DNA from: Roseiarcus sp963717215
GTDB taxonomy: Bacteria > Pseudomonadota > Alphaproteobacteria > Rhizobiales > Beijerinckiaceae
Length of the DNA: 64,000 nt
Assembly (NCBI GenBank): GCA_963717215.1
Contig: CAVQVS010000005.1
Span: 124,001 to 188,000, forward strand
Direction of reading: 5' to 3'
Made by a program: the position numbers and the translations under genes. Within the stretch, counting starts at the first letter, position 1, and every line of letters begins with the position of its first letter. Shown here in pieces: positions 1-8,617 of this stretch. Below the pieces are notes generated by a model. The model was given only the letters and a program-made list of their open reading frames with translations, made no database searches and had not been told where the DNA came from.

Positions 1-201
1 CATGGCCTCGATGACCCTCCGCGTCTGCTGGCTAACAGGTTAGTAGACGAACAGAATCCGGGTGCGCCGTGCGGTCATTGTCGCTGCTCATTGGTCGATC
101 ATAAACTGAGGTCTCGCCAAGCGGCTGCCAAGGCAAGCGAGGCCCGTGGCTTGTCCGTCGAGGTTGAACGGGGCGGCCTTCTTCGGCGCGACGTCCCTCA
201 C

Positions 202-849
202 TCACTCGGAGGCCGGAATATTGCGGCGCGCTCGCAAAAACGAGAGCCCAGCCAGGCCCAAGAGCATCATGGCCCAGGTGGCGGGTTCTGGCGCTGCAGG
301 AACCCCGCCCACCCCACTCGCGACAATATCAATCGTGAAGCTGTCGGCGCTCGCCCCGCTACCCCAAGTCCAAACATAGGCCCCAGGCATCAAACCCAAG
401 TTCGCGATCGTCGCGTTGCTCCAGGTGGCGGTGCTTGTTCCCAGGGATGCGCCGGAAACATAGCCTAGCGGAACCGCGACAACGCCTCCGCTCGGTTCGT
501 CGAAAGTGCCGAGCCCGACTATGTTGCCGCCGCCGATGTCGGCAAGAAATTCGTCGCCAGGTCCAAAGTCGATCGGTCCCGTGATGCCGCTGTAAAAGGT
601 GTCATCTGTATCGGTCGTTGGTCCGACGATGATCGCCCCGCCGCTTGCTTCAAGAAGTGAGGACCCAAGTTCGTCGCCGAACAACTCCAGCGCGTCGAAA
701 TCGATCGATCCCGTGCCGGTCGCGGTGACATCGGCCCCGGCCTGCTGAACGGTTAGCGTATAAGCGGCCTGCGCGGGGGCGCCGAGGCCGAAGCTGCTCA
801 GCGTCGCTCCCAGCGTCGCTATTCCGACCACCCGTTTCCTGACCCTCAT
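202..849 (-). CDS. PEP-CTERM sorting domain protein, exported
   Basis: A 215-residue precursor of an extracellular or surface protein. The N-terminus is a Sec signal: a basic MRVRKR followed by a hydrophobic stretch ending in APAQAA. The C-terminus is a PEP-CTERM tail: P-E-P-A-T-W-A-M-M, a hydrophobic segment, then Arg-rich RARR. In known systems an exosortase-type enzyme recognises this tail; none is encoded in this window. The middle is Gly/Asp/Thr-rich with no domain I recognise. The ATG at 849 is chosen because it opens the signal peptide and follows GGGGGAGGA, though the spacing is tight. An in-frame ATG 30 bases further upstream is possible but has a poorer ribosome site. Confidence 0.8.
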   Translation of the reverse strand: MRVRKRVVGIATLGATLSSFGLGAPAQAAYTLTVQQAGADVTATGTGSIDFDALELFGDELGSSLLEASGGAIIVGPTTDTDDTFYSGITGPIDFGPGDEFLADIGGGNIVGLGTFDEPSGGVVAVPLGYVSGASLGTSTATWSNATIANLGLMPGAYVWTWGSGASADSFTIDIVASGVGGVPAAPEPATWAMMLLGLAGLSFLRARRNIPASE

Positions 850-1196
850 GTCCTCCCCCTTTGTTCGAAACGGCACCATCGATTGACCTACTCACGTCTT
901 CGGTCCTGCGGCGCCTTGCTTTTCCCCTTTACCTAGCGCGGCAGGGAACGATTGACAACGGGGCGCTGTGGGATGTGACCTTTAGCGATCCGAAGCGACA
1001 CACGCTTGACGTGATGTTGCCATACAATTAACCAAGCAACGAGTCCCGACCTTTTCTTATTGCCGTCGGGTTTGCCGTAATGGTTCCTTGCGAACCGGGA
1101 GCAACCGCACGCCAAATGGCCGCAATGTCGATCCTGGCGTTCCCAGGCGACCTTCGGGAATTGCTGGAAGAACTCAGAAGAATAAAAGGGGGAACA
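850..1196. other. Divergent intergenic region
   Basis: About 350 bases between two divergent genes for exported proteins. It must hold both promoters, but I cannot pick convincing -35/-10 boxes, and I see no repeat or RNA motif. Confidence 0.4.
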
Positions 1197-3275
1197 ATGA
1201 ACCCGGTACGGAAGAGACAATCTTCGGCAATGGGCCTCGCGGGCTGCTCGGTCTTGGCGGTCCTCGCCGTCGGTTCGCCGGCGAAAGCGCAGACATGCCC
1301 CACCGGAACAGCCGTACCACAACAGACCATCAAGATCTTCAATGATACGATCCAGTATATTTTTGCCGAGCTTGAGGTCGGTCTGAACGATCCGGATGTA
1401 TGGATCCAGATGGTCTGCAACGTTACTCAGACCCAAGCGAACAAGGGGGGGTTCCATTACGCGACGACCCTGACCAATCGTTTCTATATCAATGGTCCCC
1501 AGGACGGCATCCCGCCGGGCGGAAACCGCGTGATCACGCTTCCCCTCTATACTCAATTGGCAGCATCCGTAGATCCGACCAAGCCGAACCAATACGCGGA
1601 ATGGTGGCAGGGCCAAAACATGCAGATTTTCGCCAGCGACACAAACAACGCGCCACTGGCTTATCAAAATTCTTTGAGTGGAAAGGCAAGACCTTTCCAG
1701 AAGCAACTGGTATCGGCGGCGTCGAGCCCCACCTGGCCGACCTGCGTCGATCAAAGCGGCGCTGCTTGCAAACTGGGCCTGATGGCCTTCTTCAACGATG
1801 ACAAAGGCACCTTGCCGAAGTATGGCCCGAGCCAACTGGTCGAAGCCACCTTGGGCGCGACACAAGTGCAAAAGGTCGTCAACGATTCTCTGCCGACCTC
1901 GCTCAATGCGACTCAAGCCGATTTCGACGTGAGTTACGTCAACGTGGCCTATATCGCGGCCGCAATGGGCCCCTATAAGAACAATCAGTCCGGATACGTT
2001 GGTTCGCCGTTGCTGATCTCGCAGTTTCAGCCAAAGCTCAAAAATTTCCAGAATAAGTTCAGTTGGCCGGCCTTCATAGATCTCGATGGCACGGGGATGG
2101 CGACTCCAAAGTTGCCGTCGACGCTGGAACTGCTTGCAAGATTAAGCGGCGCCAACGCACCGGCGGATCTACCGCCGGTGAGCCATTGGCCGACCGTTGT
2201 CTGGCCCCCCATTCAGCAAATTCGGGACAAGTGGGCGACCTACTCGGCCTCATGCCAGCACAGCGCCGAAGGATTTACGACTTTTTGCGACGCCATCCTC
2301 GATGTCCGCGACCTCTTGGCCGCAAATTACCAACAATACCTGAAAATCTTCGCGAGCCAGTGCAACGGAACCCCGGTTTCGGACACGCCGGATCGGATCG
2401 TATCGCACGTCTATGGCTGGGGTCCGTGGACCGAATCGCTCGGGAAGGGAACCGGGTGTTCCTCGACGGCCAATCTCCTCGAGAATACGCCAGGCTATAT
2501 GGCTAACGATTACGACCTATATGGCAAGGTCAAGCTGGAATTCGATAAGCTCAATTACGGGACGTATCCGAACGCGCCTTACGTGTTTAACCCTTGGGTG
2601 CAGTTCATCCACGGGGATGCGATTCTTCCCGACCAACTTGGCATGCCGGGCGTCTATGCCTATTCTGTGGACGACGCCGTGGGCAACCTCAATGTGGAGG
2701 CTGAGGGCTACATCATCGATATCGGCAGCACGAAGCATCTGGAAAATCAAACGCGGGCGACGCCGCCGCTCAGTATTCAGTTGGGTTATTCGTCGGAGGC
2801 TCAATTCAAGTTTGAGACCTATGGGGTTTGCGGTAACGCCCCATCTCAGCAAAAACCAGTCAACCCTGCCAATCCCCAATTTATTGTTAGCGCCACGGCG
2901 CCGCAAAATTGCCCCGTATTCCTCACGGATAACGAGAACCCGCCGCAGGTTTATACTTTTAAGGTTTTGAAGCCGCCGCCGTACACGGTCATCCCGCAAG
3001 CGGATGTTCGAAAAAATCTAGCGACTTGGTCGGATGGCAACGGCCGTCCCACCCAATACAACACAACGAGCGTCATCGACTGCAGCGGCAATACGTCGCA
3101 GTTGACCAGGGCTTGGTGTTGCACCTTGTTGCCCGGTTCTGGAGCGGGCGTATTCGCCTACTCGTCGCCCGAAGTCCCGCCCACCGCCCACCAGCTTCTG
3201 AGCAACAATGTGGTGACGATGGGAGCGGTCCCGCCGAACACTGCCAACGCCATGACCTGCAGCATGGGGCATTAG
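1197..3275 (+). CDS. Large secreted protein of unknown function
   Basis: A 692-residue protein with a clear Sec signal (MNPVRKR, hydrophobic core, cleavage near SPAKAQ). The start at 1197 is preferred over an upstream in-frame ATG at 1080 because it opens the signal and is preceded by AAAAGGGGGAACA. The mature part is rich in Asn, Pro, Thr and Cys, typical of an oxidised extracytoplasmic protein, and includes a Trp-Cys-Cys near the C-terminus. The first 200 residues (a FNDT...IFAELEVG strand pattern, a later NRFYINGP, then EWWQGQNMQIF) loosely recall thaumatin-like/GH64 beta-glucanase folds. I saw no catalytic residues, so I assign no function. It stands alone and converges with the efflux operon. 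Confidence 0.75.
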   Translation: MNPVRKRQSSAMGLAGCSVLAVLAVGSPAKAQTCPTGTAVPQQTIKIFNDTIQYIFAELEVGLNDPDVWIQMVCNVTQTQANKGGFHYATTLTNRFYINGPQDGIPPGGNRVITLPLYTQLAASVDPTKPNQYAEWWQGQNMQIFASDTNNAPLAYQNSLSGKARPFQKQLVSAASSPTWPTCVDQSGAACKLGLMAFFNDDKGTLPKYGPSQLVEATLGATQVQKVVNDSLPTSLNATQADFDVSYVNVAYIAAAMGPYKNNQSGYVGSPLLISQFQPKLKNFQNKFSWPAFIDLDGTGMATPKLPSTLELLARLSGANAPADLPPVSHWPTVVWPPIQQIRDKWATYSASCQHSAEGFTTFCDAILDVRDLLAANYQQYLKIFASQCNGTPVSDTPDRIVSHVYGWGPWTESLGKGTGCSSTANLLENTPGYMANDYDLYGKVKLEFDKLNYGTYPNAPYVFNPWVQFIHGDAILPDQLGMPGVYAYSVDDAVGNLNVEAEGYIIDIGSTKHLENQTRATPPLSIQLGYSSEAQFKFETYGVCGNAPSQQKPVNPANPQFIVSATAPQNCPVFLTDNENPPQVYTFKVLKPPPYTVIPQADVRKNLATWSDGNGRPTQYNTTSVIDCSGNTSQLTRAWCCTLLPGSGAGVFAYSSPEVPPTAHQLLSNNVVTMGAVPPNTANAMTCSMGH

Positions 3276-3303
3276 CTGTCCGGCGCCTGGGAGAAGGCTG
3301 TCC

Positions 3304-4896
3304 TCAATGCGCCGCCGGCGCGGGACCACCGCCGAGCTTGACCTTCCTCAGGCTCATCGCGAGCGGAACGGCGGCGAGCGAGAGCAGCATCAGCACCCAG
3401 AACACGTCCACGTACGAGAGAAAGGCCGCTTGGCTCTGCACCTGCTGGCCGATCCAACCGGTCGCCCGCGCCTGCGCGTCCGCGGGCGAGAAGCCCTGCA
3501 AGGCGAAATAATGCGTCACCTGTTGCAGCGTGCTCTGATATTGCGGGCTCGACGGCGTTATGTGCTCGATGAGTCGGCTCTGGTGAAACTGCTCGCGATG
3601 CGTGAGCACGTTGGAAGCAATTGAGACGCCGATCGAGCCGCCGGTGTTGCGGGCCGCGTTGATGAGGGCTGACGCCATGTCCACCCTGTTTGGCGGGATT
3701 CCGTCGTAAGATGCGGCAATGATTGGGATAAAGATGAGCGGCAATCCGACACCCAGCGCCATGCGGGTCTTCGCGAGGGTCCAGAAGTCGAGATCGGCAT
3801 ATACGTTGGTGAGCTGATACATCGAGATCGCTGCGAAGATCGCGCCGGTCATGATCAGGTACTTTGGCTGGATCCGGGTCGAAACCTGTCCGACGATGAA
3901 CATCATCACCATTGTGACGAGACCGCCGGGCGAGAGGACGAGGCCGGCCCAGGTTGCGGTATAGCCGAAGTTCGTCTGGACCATGAGCGGCAGGAACTGG
4001 GTCGTCGCATAGAGGATCGCGCCGGTCGCGCCCATCACCAGAAAGCACGCGCCGAACTGACGCGATCCGACCATGCGCATGTCAATCATCGGATCCCTGC
4101 GGCTCAACTCCCACGGGATCATGAGCACGAACGCGAGCGCACAAATGACTGTAAACGTCACGATAAAACTGGAGCCAAACCAGTCGTCCTCAAGGCCCCG
4201 GTCGAGCACGACCTCAAGGGCGCCGAGGAATGTCGCCACGAGCAGAAAGCCGATCACATCGAACCGGGCTTGCTTCTCCGAATTGGGTTTGTCCGCGGGG
4301 AGAAGGGCAGCGATCAGCGCGATCGTGGCGAGGCCGACCGGTCCGTTGATCAGGAAGCACCAACGCCAGGTGAAGTTGTCTGCAAGGTAGCCGCCGAGCG
4401 TCGGGCCGACCACTGGCGCGACGACCACAGCGACGCCGAACAACGCAAAGGCCTGGCCGCGCTTCTGCGGCGGGAAGGCGTCAGCCAAAATCGACTGTGA
4501 CACCGGCACCATGCCGCCGCCCGCTAGGCCCTGCAGGATACGGAACAGGAGCAGCGAGTTCAGATTCCAGGCCTGCGCGCACAGGATCGAACTTACGCTG
4601 AAGAGCCCGAGGCAGATCAGGAAGAAGGTCTTGCGGCCAAACATGCGCGCTAAGAAGGGGCTAGCCGTCAGGCTGATGGCGTTGGAGACCAGATAACTCG
4701 TCACCACCCAGGACGCTTCGTCCGAGCTGACGCCCATCCCGCCCGCGATATAGGGCAGCACCACATTGGCGATCGTGGTGTCGAGCACCTCCATGAAGGC
4801 AGCGAGCGCGACCAGAACGGCGATGATCCAAGGGTTTGTCGGCGCCCTCTCGCCCGCCGTCGGAGCCGCCCCGGCCGGCGCGGCGGCGTCGCTCAC
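3304..4896 (-). CDS. emrB: DHA2-family MFS drug efflux pump (EmrB type)
   Basis: A 530-residue inner-membrane proton antiporter with the roughly 14 hydrophobic segments expected of the DHA2 family. It carries the loop GRKTFF after helix 2 and the antiporter-type GPTLGGYL in the fifth helix region. The GTG start at 4896 overlaps the adaptor gene's TGA (GTGA), so the two are translationally coupled. With the HlyD-type adaptor it should form an EmrAB-like pump exporting hydrophobic toxicants; an outer-membrane channel such as the orphan NodT-type protein near 45 kb could complete it, but that is inference. The divergent TetR gene probably controls it. Confidence 0.9.
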   Translation of the reverse strand: MSDAAAPAGAAPTAGERAPTNPWIIAVLVALAAFMEVLDTTIANVVLPYIAGGMGVSSDEASWVVTSYLVSNAISLTASPFLARMFGRKTFFLICLGLFSVSSILCAQAWNLNSLLLFRILQGLAGGGMVPVSQSILADAFPPQKRGQAFALFGVAVVVAPVVGPTLGGYLADNFTWRWCFLINGPVGLATIALIAALLPADKPNSEKQARFDVIGFLLVATFLGALEVVLDRGLEDDWFGSSFIVTFTVICALAFVLMIPWELSRRDPMIDMRMVGSRQFGACFLVMGATGAILYATTQFLPLMVQTNFGYTATWAGLVLSPGGLVTMVMMFIVGQVSTRIQPKYLIMTGAIFAAISMYQLTNVYADLDFWTLAKTRMALGVGLPLIFIPIIAASYDGIPPNRVDMASALINAARNTGGSIGVSIASNVLTHREQFHQSRLIEHITPSSPQYQSTLQQVTHYFALQGFSPADAQARATGWIGQQVQSQAAFLSYVDVFWVLMLLSLAAVPLAMSLRKVKLGGGPAPAAH

Positions 4897-6305
4897 ACGC
4901 GCCCCCGCCAGCTCCCAAAGTCCGCTTTCAACCTTTCATAGATCGACGGCTTAGGGTCAACGCGGACGGTCGGAACAACCGACATGCCCGGACCAAGCGA
5001 GACGTCTGTCGGCGGATTGTCGAGGATGAGCTTGACTGGCACGCGCTGGACGATCTTGACGTAATTACCAGTGGCGTTCTCGGGCGGCAGGAGCGAGAAA
5101 GCCGGGCCGGAGCCGGGCTGCACGCTATCGAGGTGGCCGTGGAATGCACGTTCCGGATAGGCGTCGATTTCGATCTTGACCGGCTGACTTGGCCGCATAC
5201 GGTCCAGCTGCGTCTCCTTGTAGTTCGCCACCACCCAGATTTCGTCGGGCACCAACATCGCCAGATTCGTTCCCGCCTGCGCATATTGGCCGACGGCGCC
5301 CGAAAGGTTGACGACGCGGCCCGGCTGGTCGGCGGTGACGGTCGTATAGGAGAGATTGAGATTCGCCTGGTCGAGCTGGGCCTTCGCTTGCGCGAGGCTT
5401 GCCTCCTGTGAGGTGCGCTGCGCCCGGAGCGTATCGATTTGTCGCTGCGCCACCTTCAGCGAGGCTTGCGCACTGTCTACGGTGGCCTGCTGGGCTTTCA
5501 GATTCTGGACGTCCGTGCTGCCCTGCTGGGCCGTCGCCCAGCCCTGCTTGACGAGCGGCTTGTCACGTCCCCAGGTTACTCGAGCGAGATCCGAGTTGGC
5601 CTGCGCCTGCGCCACCTGCGCCTGGGCTGCCGAAATTTGCGCATCCTGCGCAGCGATCTGCGCGTCGACATTGTGGATTCCCGCTTCCGCGCCCTCCACC
5701 TGCGCCTGGGCCTGCGCCAGCGCGGTCAGGTAATCGCGTTGGTCGATGCGAGCGATGACATCGCCCTTCTTGACGTGCTGGTTGTCCGTCACCGGAACCG
5801 CGACCACGTAACCCGCGACTTTGGGCGCGATCGCAAACTGACGCGCCGCGATAAACGCGTCGTCTGTCGATTCGAAATGCGACGAATTGTCCCAGTAGAC
5901 GTAAGCCGCCGCCGCTGCGACGAGGAGCGCGATCAGGCCGGCGCCCGCCATGAGCGGATGCCGGCGGAGGAAGGTCTTCCGGGGCTTTTCGGGCGGCGTT
6001 TCGTCTTTCGCGGCCGGCTTCTCCTCTGTCGAGGCAGGCTTATCCGCGGGTGCGCGCTCTTTCTCGGCGGGCTTCGGTGGGCGCTCTCGCTTCTCGCCGG
6101 GCTCTGCAGGACGATCAGTCTTTGGGGTGACCGGACGCTCGTCCGCAGGCGGCGTCTCCGACGGGGGAACGCGCAAGGAAATGATGTCCCGGTTAGGGCT
6201 CGCCGCGCCCCCTAAGCGCGGGGGCGAGACCTTGTCCCAATCGGCTTCGGACGGCGGCGCGTCCTTGTACATTTTCTGGCCGCTGTCTTGAATCCTGCGC
6301 GCCAT
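4893..6305 (-). CDS. emrA: HlyD/EmrA-type membrane fusion protein
   Basis: A 470-residue periplasmic adaptor. Residues 1 to about 115 form an unusually long cytoplasmic tail rich in Pro, Lys and Glu. One membrane helix follows (about 116-138, LIALLVAAAAAYVYW), then the biotinyl-lipoyl-like half motif (PKVAGYVVAV), a long Ala/Gln coiled-coil hairpin, and the returning half with the PGRVVNLS region. The start at 6305 has GGGAG eight bases upstream; an in-frame upstream start at 6332 lacks a comparable site. It is the first gene of the efflux operon, with the pump gene overlapping its stop. The charged Pro-rich tail is longer than in classical EmrA. Confidence 0.88.
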   Translation of the reverse strand: MARRIQDSGQKMYKDAPPSEADWDKVSPPRLGGAASPNRDIISLRVPPSETPPADERPVTPKTDRPAEPGEKRERPPKPAEKERAPADKPASTEEKPAAKDETPPEKPRKTFLRRHPLMAGAGLIALLVAAAAAYVYWDNSSHFESTDDAFIAARQFAIAPKVAGYVVAVPVTDNQHVKKGDVIARIDQRDYLTALAQAQAQVEGAEAGIHNVDAQIAAQDAQISAAQAQVAQAQANSDLARVTWGRDKPLVKQGWATAQQGSTDVQNLKAQQATVDSAQASLKVAQRQIDTLRAQRTSQEASLAQAKAQLDQANLNLSYTTVTADQPGRVVNLSGAVGQYAQAGTNLAMLVPDEIWVVANYKETQLDRMRPSQPVKIEIDAYPERAFHGHLDSVQPGSGPAFSLLPPENATGNYVKIVQRVPVKLILDNPPTDVSLGPGMSVVPTVRVDPKPSIYERLKADFGSWRGRV

Positions 6306-6350
6306 GGCCGGAACTCCCGAGAGAACTCGCACCCCAACGCCTACGAAACG

Positions 6351-6369
6351 AAACTGTTCCGTTCAGTTT
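6351..6369. promoter_or_regulatory. Inverted repeat, probable TetR operator
   Basis: AAACTG, a 7-base spacer, then CAGTTT: a perfect 6-base inverted repeat. It lies in the divergent gap between the emrA-type gene (start 6305) and the TetR gene (start 6459), the usual place for an autoregulatory TetR-family operator controlling both units. The sequence shows the symmetry; binding is inference. Confidence 0.5.
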
Positions 6370-6458
6370 ACTTTGGTAAGGGTTCCTCGTAAATCAAGGG
6401 CGCAAATTCCCTGGTTCGCAGTTTATTGACTGCCCGCACCATAGAAGGCGAAGGAGCG

Positions 6459-7157
6459 ATGGAAGCGGACGCCGTCGATGACAGACGCGAGGCTCAGCGG
6501 ACCCCAGTGCGGTATGGGCGTCCGCCGCGTGGGCACGAAGGCCGGGTCGAGGATAGAATTCTCGACGCAGCGGGACGGGTTTTCCTCGAACACGGCTTCC
6601 AGGGCGCAAGCGTCGACGAAATCGCCGAGGCCGCGTCAGCCGGGAAGCCCACAATCTACGCTCGGTTTCCCAACAAGCAGGCGTTGTTCAGCGCCGTCGT
6701 TGAGCGTCTCGTGCGGCAGAACACGAGCCATTACGCTCTGTCTTGCGCGGGAAACTCGATTGAGGAGCGGCTCGACGCCCTCGCCGCCATAACCCTAACC
6801 CGTATTCTCGCTCCGGAGATCATTGGATTGATCCGGGTCGCGGTCGCGGAAGCGAGGCGCTTTCCCGACCTCGCGACAAGCGTCAGCTGCATGGGGCGCC
6901 AACGCCAGATCGAAGCGGTGGCGAGCGTATTTGGCGAATTGGCCGCGACCGACCCGATTGGCGCTTCGCCCGCCTTCGCGCAGGACCGGCTCGTGGAGAC
7001 GGCGCGCCGGTTTCTCGACCTGGTCGTCCTGCCGATGTTGATGAGAGCGCTGTTCGGCGAGGATCTGGCCGCCCTGCGCGCCGAGATCGAGCCGCACGCG
7101 GCTCGGGCGGTCGCCTTTTTTCTCGCCGCCTGCCGCAACGGCGCCAGCGCCGAATAA
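6459..7157 (+). CDS. TetR/AcrR-family regulator of the EmrAB-type operon
   Basis: A 232-residue transcriptional repressor. The N-terminal helix-turn-helix domain is clear: ILDAAGRVFLEHGFQGASVDEI, then GKPTIYARFPNKQALF as recognition helix and following segment. The C-terminal half is the variable ligand-binding region. The ATG at 6459 is preceded by AAGGAG, though only two bases away; an upstream TTG at 6426 is in frame and cannot be excluded. It is divergent from the efflux operon with a palindrome between them, so it most likely represses the pump and itself until a pump substrate binds. The effector cannot be read from the sequence. Confidence 0.88.
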   Translation: MEADAVDDRREAQRTPVRYGRPPRGHEGRVEDRILDAAGRVFLEHGFQGASVDEIAEAASAGKPTIYARFPNKQALFSAVVERLVRQNTSHYALSCAGNSIEERLDALAAITLTRILAPEIIGLIRVAVAEARRFPDLATSVSCMGRQRQIEAVASVFGELAATDPIGASPAFAQDRLVETARRFLDLVVLPMLMRALFGEDLAALRAEIEPHAARAVAFFLAACRNGASAE

Positions 7158-7169
7158 GCGCCCGCGCGT

Positions 7170-7892
7170 TCACGCGTTCGGATCATCCCCTTCCGATGGG
7201 ATCACGACCCCTGAATTCGGCTCGATCCAGGCCATGTGGTCGTGGACGGCGACGCAGCCAGGCGTATTCTCGGCGATGATCTTGAGCGCACTGCGCAGTC
7301 GTTCGTCGATGATCGAGCCGTCGAAGGTGACGACACCGTTCTGAACCTCGACGCCGACGCTCGCGCGCGGCGCCCAATCGAGCTTGTTGAGCTCCGCCAG
7401 GATCGCCGCCCTGATTTCGGTGTCCGAATGCGGCGAGTTGGTTGAGGGCGTAGCGGCCAAGAGGCCCTTGAGAAGGTCTGAGCGCGAAACGATTCCGACG
7501 AGGGTCTCGCCCCGCAGCACCGGCAGCCGCTTGATGTTGTGACGGATCATCCGGTCGACCGCCTCGCTGAGTTCCAAATCCTCTCCGATCGTCTGGACGT
7601 CGGGCGTCATCACTTCGCCAGCCTTCGCTCCGTGCTCATGCGTATAGGCGTCCGCGATCCTGCCGCTGCCAATGAGAAGCTCAAGCCAGTACGGTCGTTT
7701 CTTCGCCTCGGTTCCGAGTTCGCTGCGGCGAAGGAGGTCGCCCTCGCTCAGGATTCCGCTGAGCGCGTGATCGGAGTCGAACACGACCAGCGCGCTCACC
7801 CGCGAACGCAACATGGTCTCGATTGCTTCGGCGATGCTCGCGCTTTCAGACACGCTGATCACGCCATAGGTCATAACGTCGCGAACCTTCAT
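7170..7892 (-). CDS. CBS-pair and BON domain protein
   Basis: A 240-residue cytoplasmic protein. Two CBS motifs occupy residues about 1-65 (VRDVMTYGVISV) and 95-150 (VMTPDVQTIGEDL ... LVGIVSRSDLL); a BON domain follows (about 165-225, GVEVQNGVVTFDGSI). CBS pairs bind adenosyl nucleotides; BON domains are thought to contact membranes or ligands. The combination is common in alphaproteobacteria as a stress or energy sensor with no defined partner. The frame stays open far upstream, but the ATG at 7892 starts exactly at the first CBS motif and has AAAGGAC about seven bases before it, so that start is used. Confidence 0.87.
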   Translation of the reverse strand: MKVRDVMTYGVISVSESASIAEAIETMLRSRVSALVVFDSDHALSGILSEGDLLRRSELGTEAKKRPYWLELLIGSGRIADAYTHEHGAKAGEVMTPDVQTIGEDLELSEAVDRMIRHNIKRLPVLRGETLVGIVSRSDLLKGLLAATPSTNSPHSDTEIRAAILAELNKLDWAPRASVGVEVQNGVVTFDGSIIDERLRSALKIIAENTPGCVAVHDHMAWIEPNSGVVIPSEGDDPNA

Positions 7893-8179
7893 GACTTTGT
7901 CCTTTGTGGTTCTGTAATGTAGGTCGCCGCTTTCAGCTAGCGCCTTGACAGTCGTACCAACCAGTAGGTATGCTTGGGACAGCAGATAACCACGGACAAG
8001 CCTGTCTCGCGGACCTCCATGTCTCTGTCCTTGCGTGGATGTGGTCCCTTGGTAAGGGAAAGGGCGGAAGGGAGAAAGGCTGACGGCTGAGGATTGACCG
8101 CTTCCGTCGCGGCGAAGAGGAGTAGAGGGCCGACTGACGCGAGGTTTCGCCGGTAAACTGCGGCAACAAGGAGGAAGCT

Positions 8180-8557
8180 GTGCCCCACGGAAATTTCGGT
8201 TGGCATGAACTCTACACCCGCGATGTTGAGGCCGCCAAAGCGTTCTACGCCGCGACCGTCGGCTGGACGTTCGAAGGCATGCCGATGCCGCATGAGAATC
8301 GCACCTACTGGGTCGCCAAGGCTGGAGACAAGCCAGTCGCCGGCGTCCTCGATATGCGCGGAATCGTTCCCGACGCCGATCCGCCGCACTGGCTAAGCTA
8401 TCTTGAAGTCGACGACGTCGATCGATTGGTTGCGGAGGTTCAGAGTCGTGGCGGCAAGATCGTTCGACAGCCGTTCGACGTCCCCGAGTTCGGGCGCATC
8501 GCCATCGGGGCGGACGGGGTCGGCGCATTCCTGGCCTGGGTGACCTTGAAACGCTGA
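8180..8557 (+). CDS. VOC-superfamily (glyoxalase-like) protein
   Basis: A 125-residue protein made of paired beta-alpha-beta-beta-beta modules of the vicinal oxygen chelate fold, opening with HGNFGWHELYTRDVEAAKAFY, the usual first strand and helix. These small proteins resemble hydroxylase-type glyoxalase paralogues of unknown substrate; potential metal ligands are the first His and the C-terminal Glu in the PEFG region. GTG at 8180 is chosen because AAGGAGG lies seven bases upstream and the fold begins there. The gene stands alone between the CBS-BON gene (divergent) and the asparaginase gene. Confidence 0.8.
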   Translation: MPHGNFGWHELYTRDVEAAKAFYAATVGWTFEGMPMPHENRTYWVAKAGDKPVAGVLDMRGIVPDADPPHWLSYLEVDDVDRLVAEVQSRGGKIVRQPFDVPEFGRIAIGADGVGAFLAWVTLKR

Positions 8558-8617
8558 CCCGACACAAGTGACCTCGGCAGCCGCGGTACCCCTCTCCTCC
8601 AATCTGGAGAGCAACGC

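Noticed and set aside
7170..8567. 465-codon version of the CBS-BON gene
   Set aside because: The N-terminal 225 codons overlap the VOC gene antisense and are not protein-like; the start at 7892 fits the domain and ribosome site.
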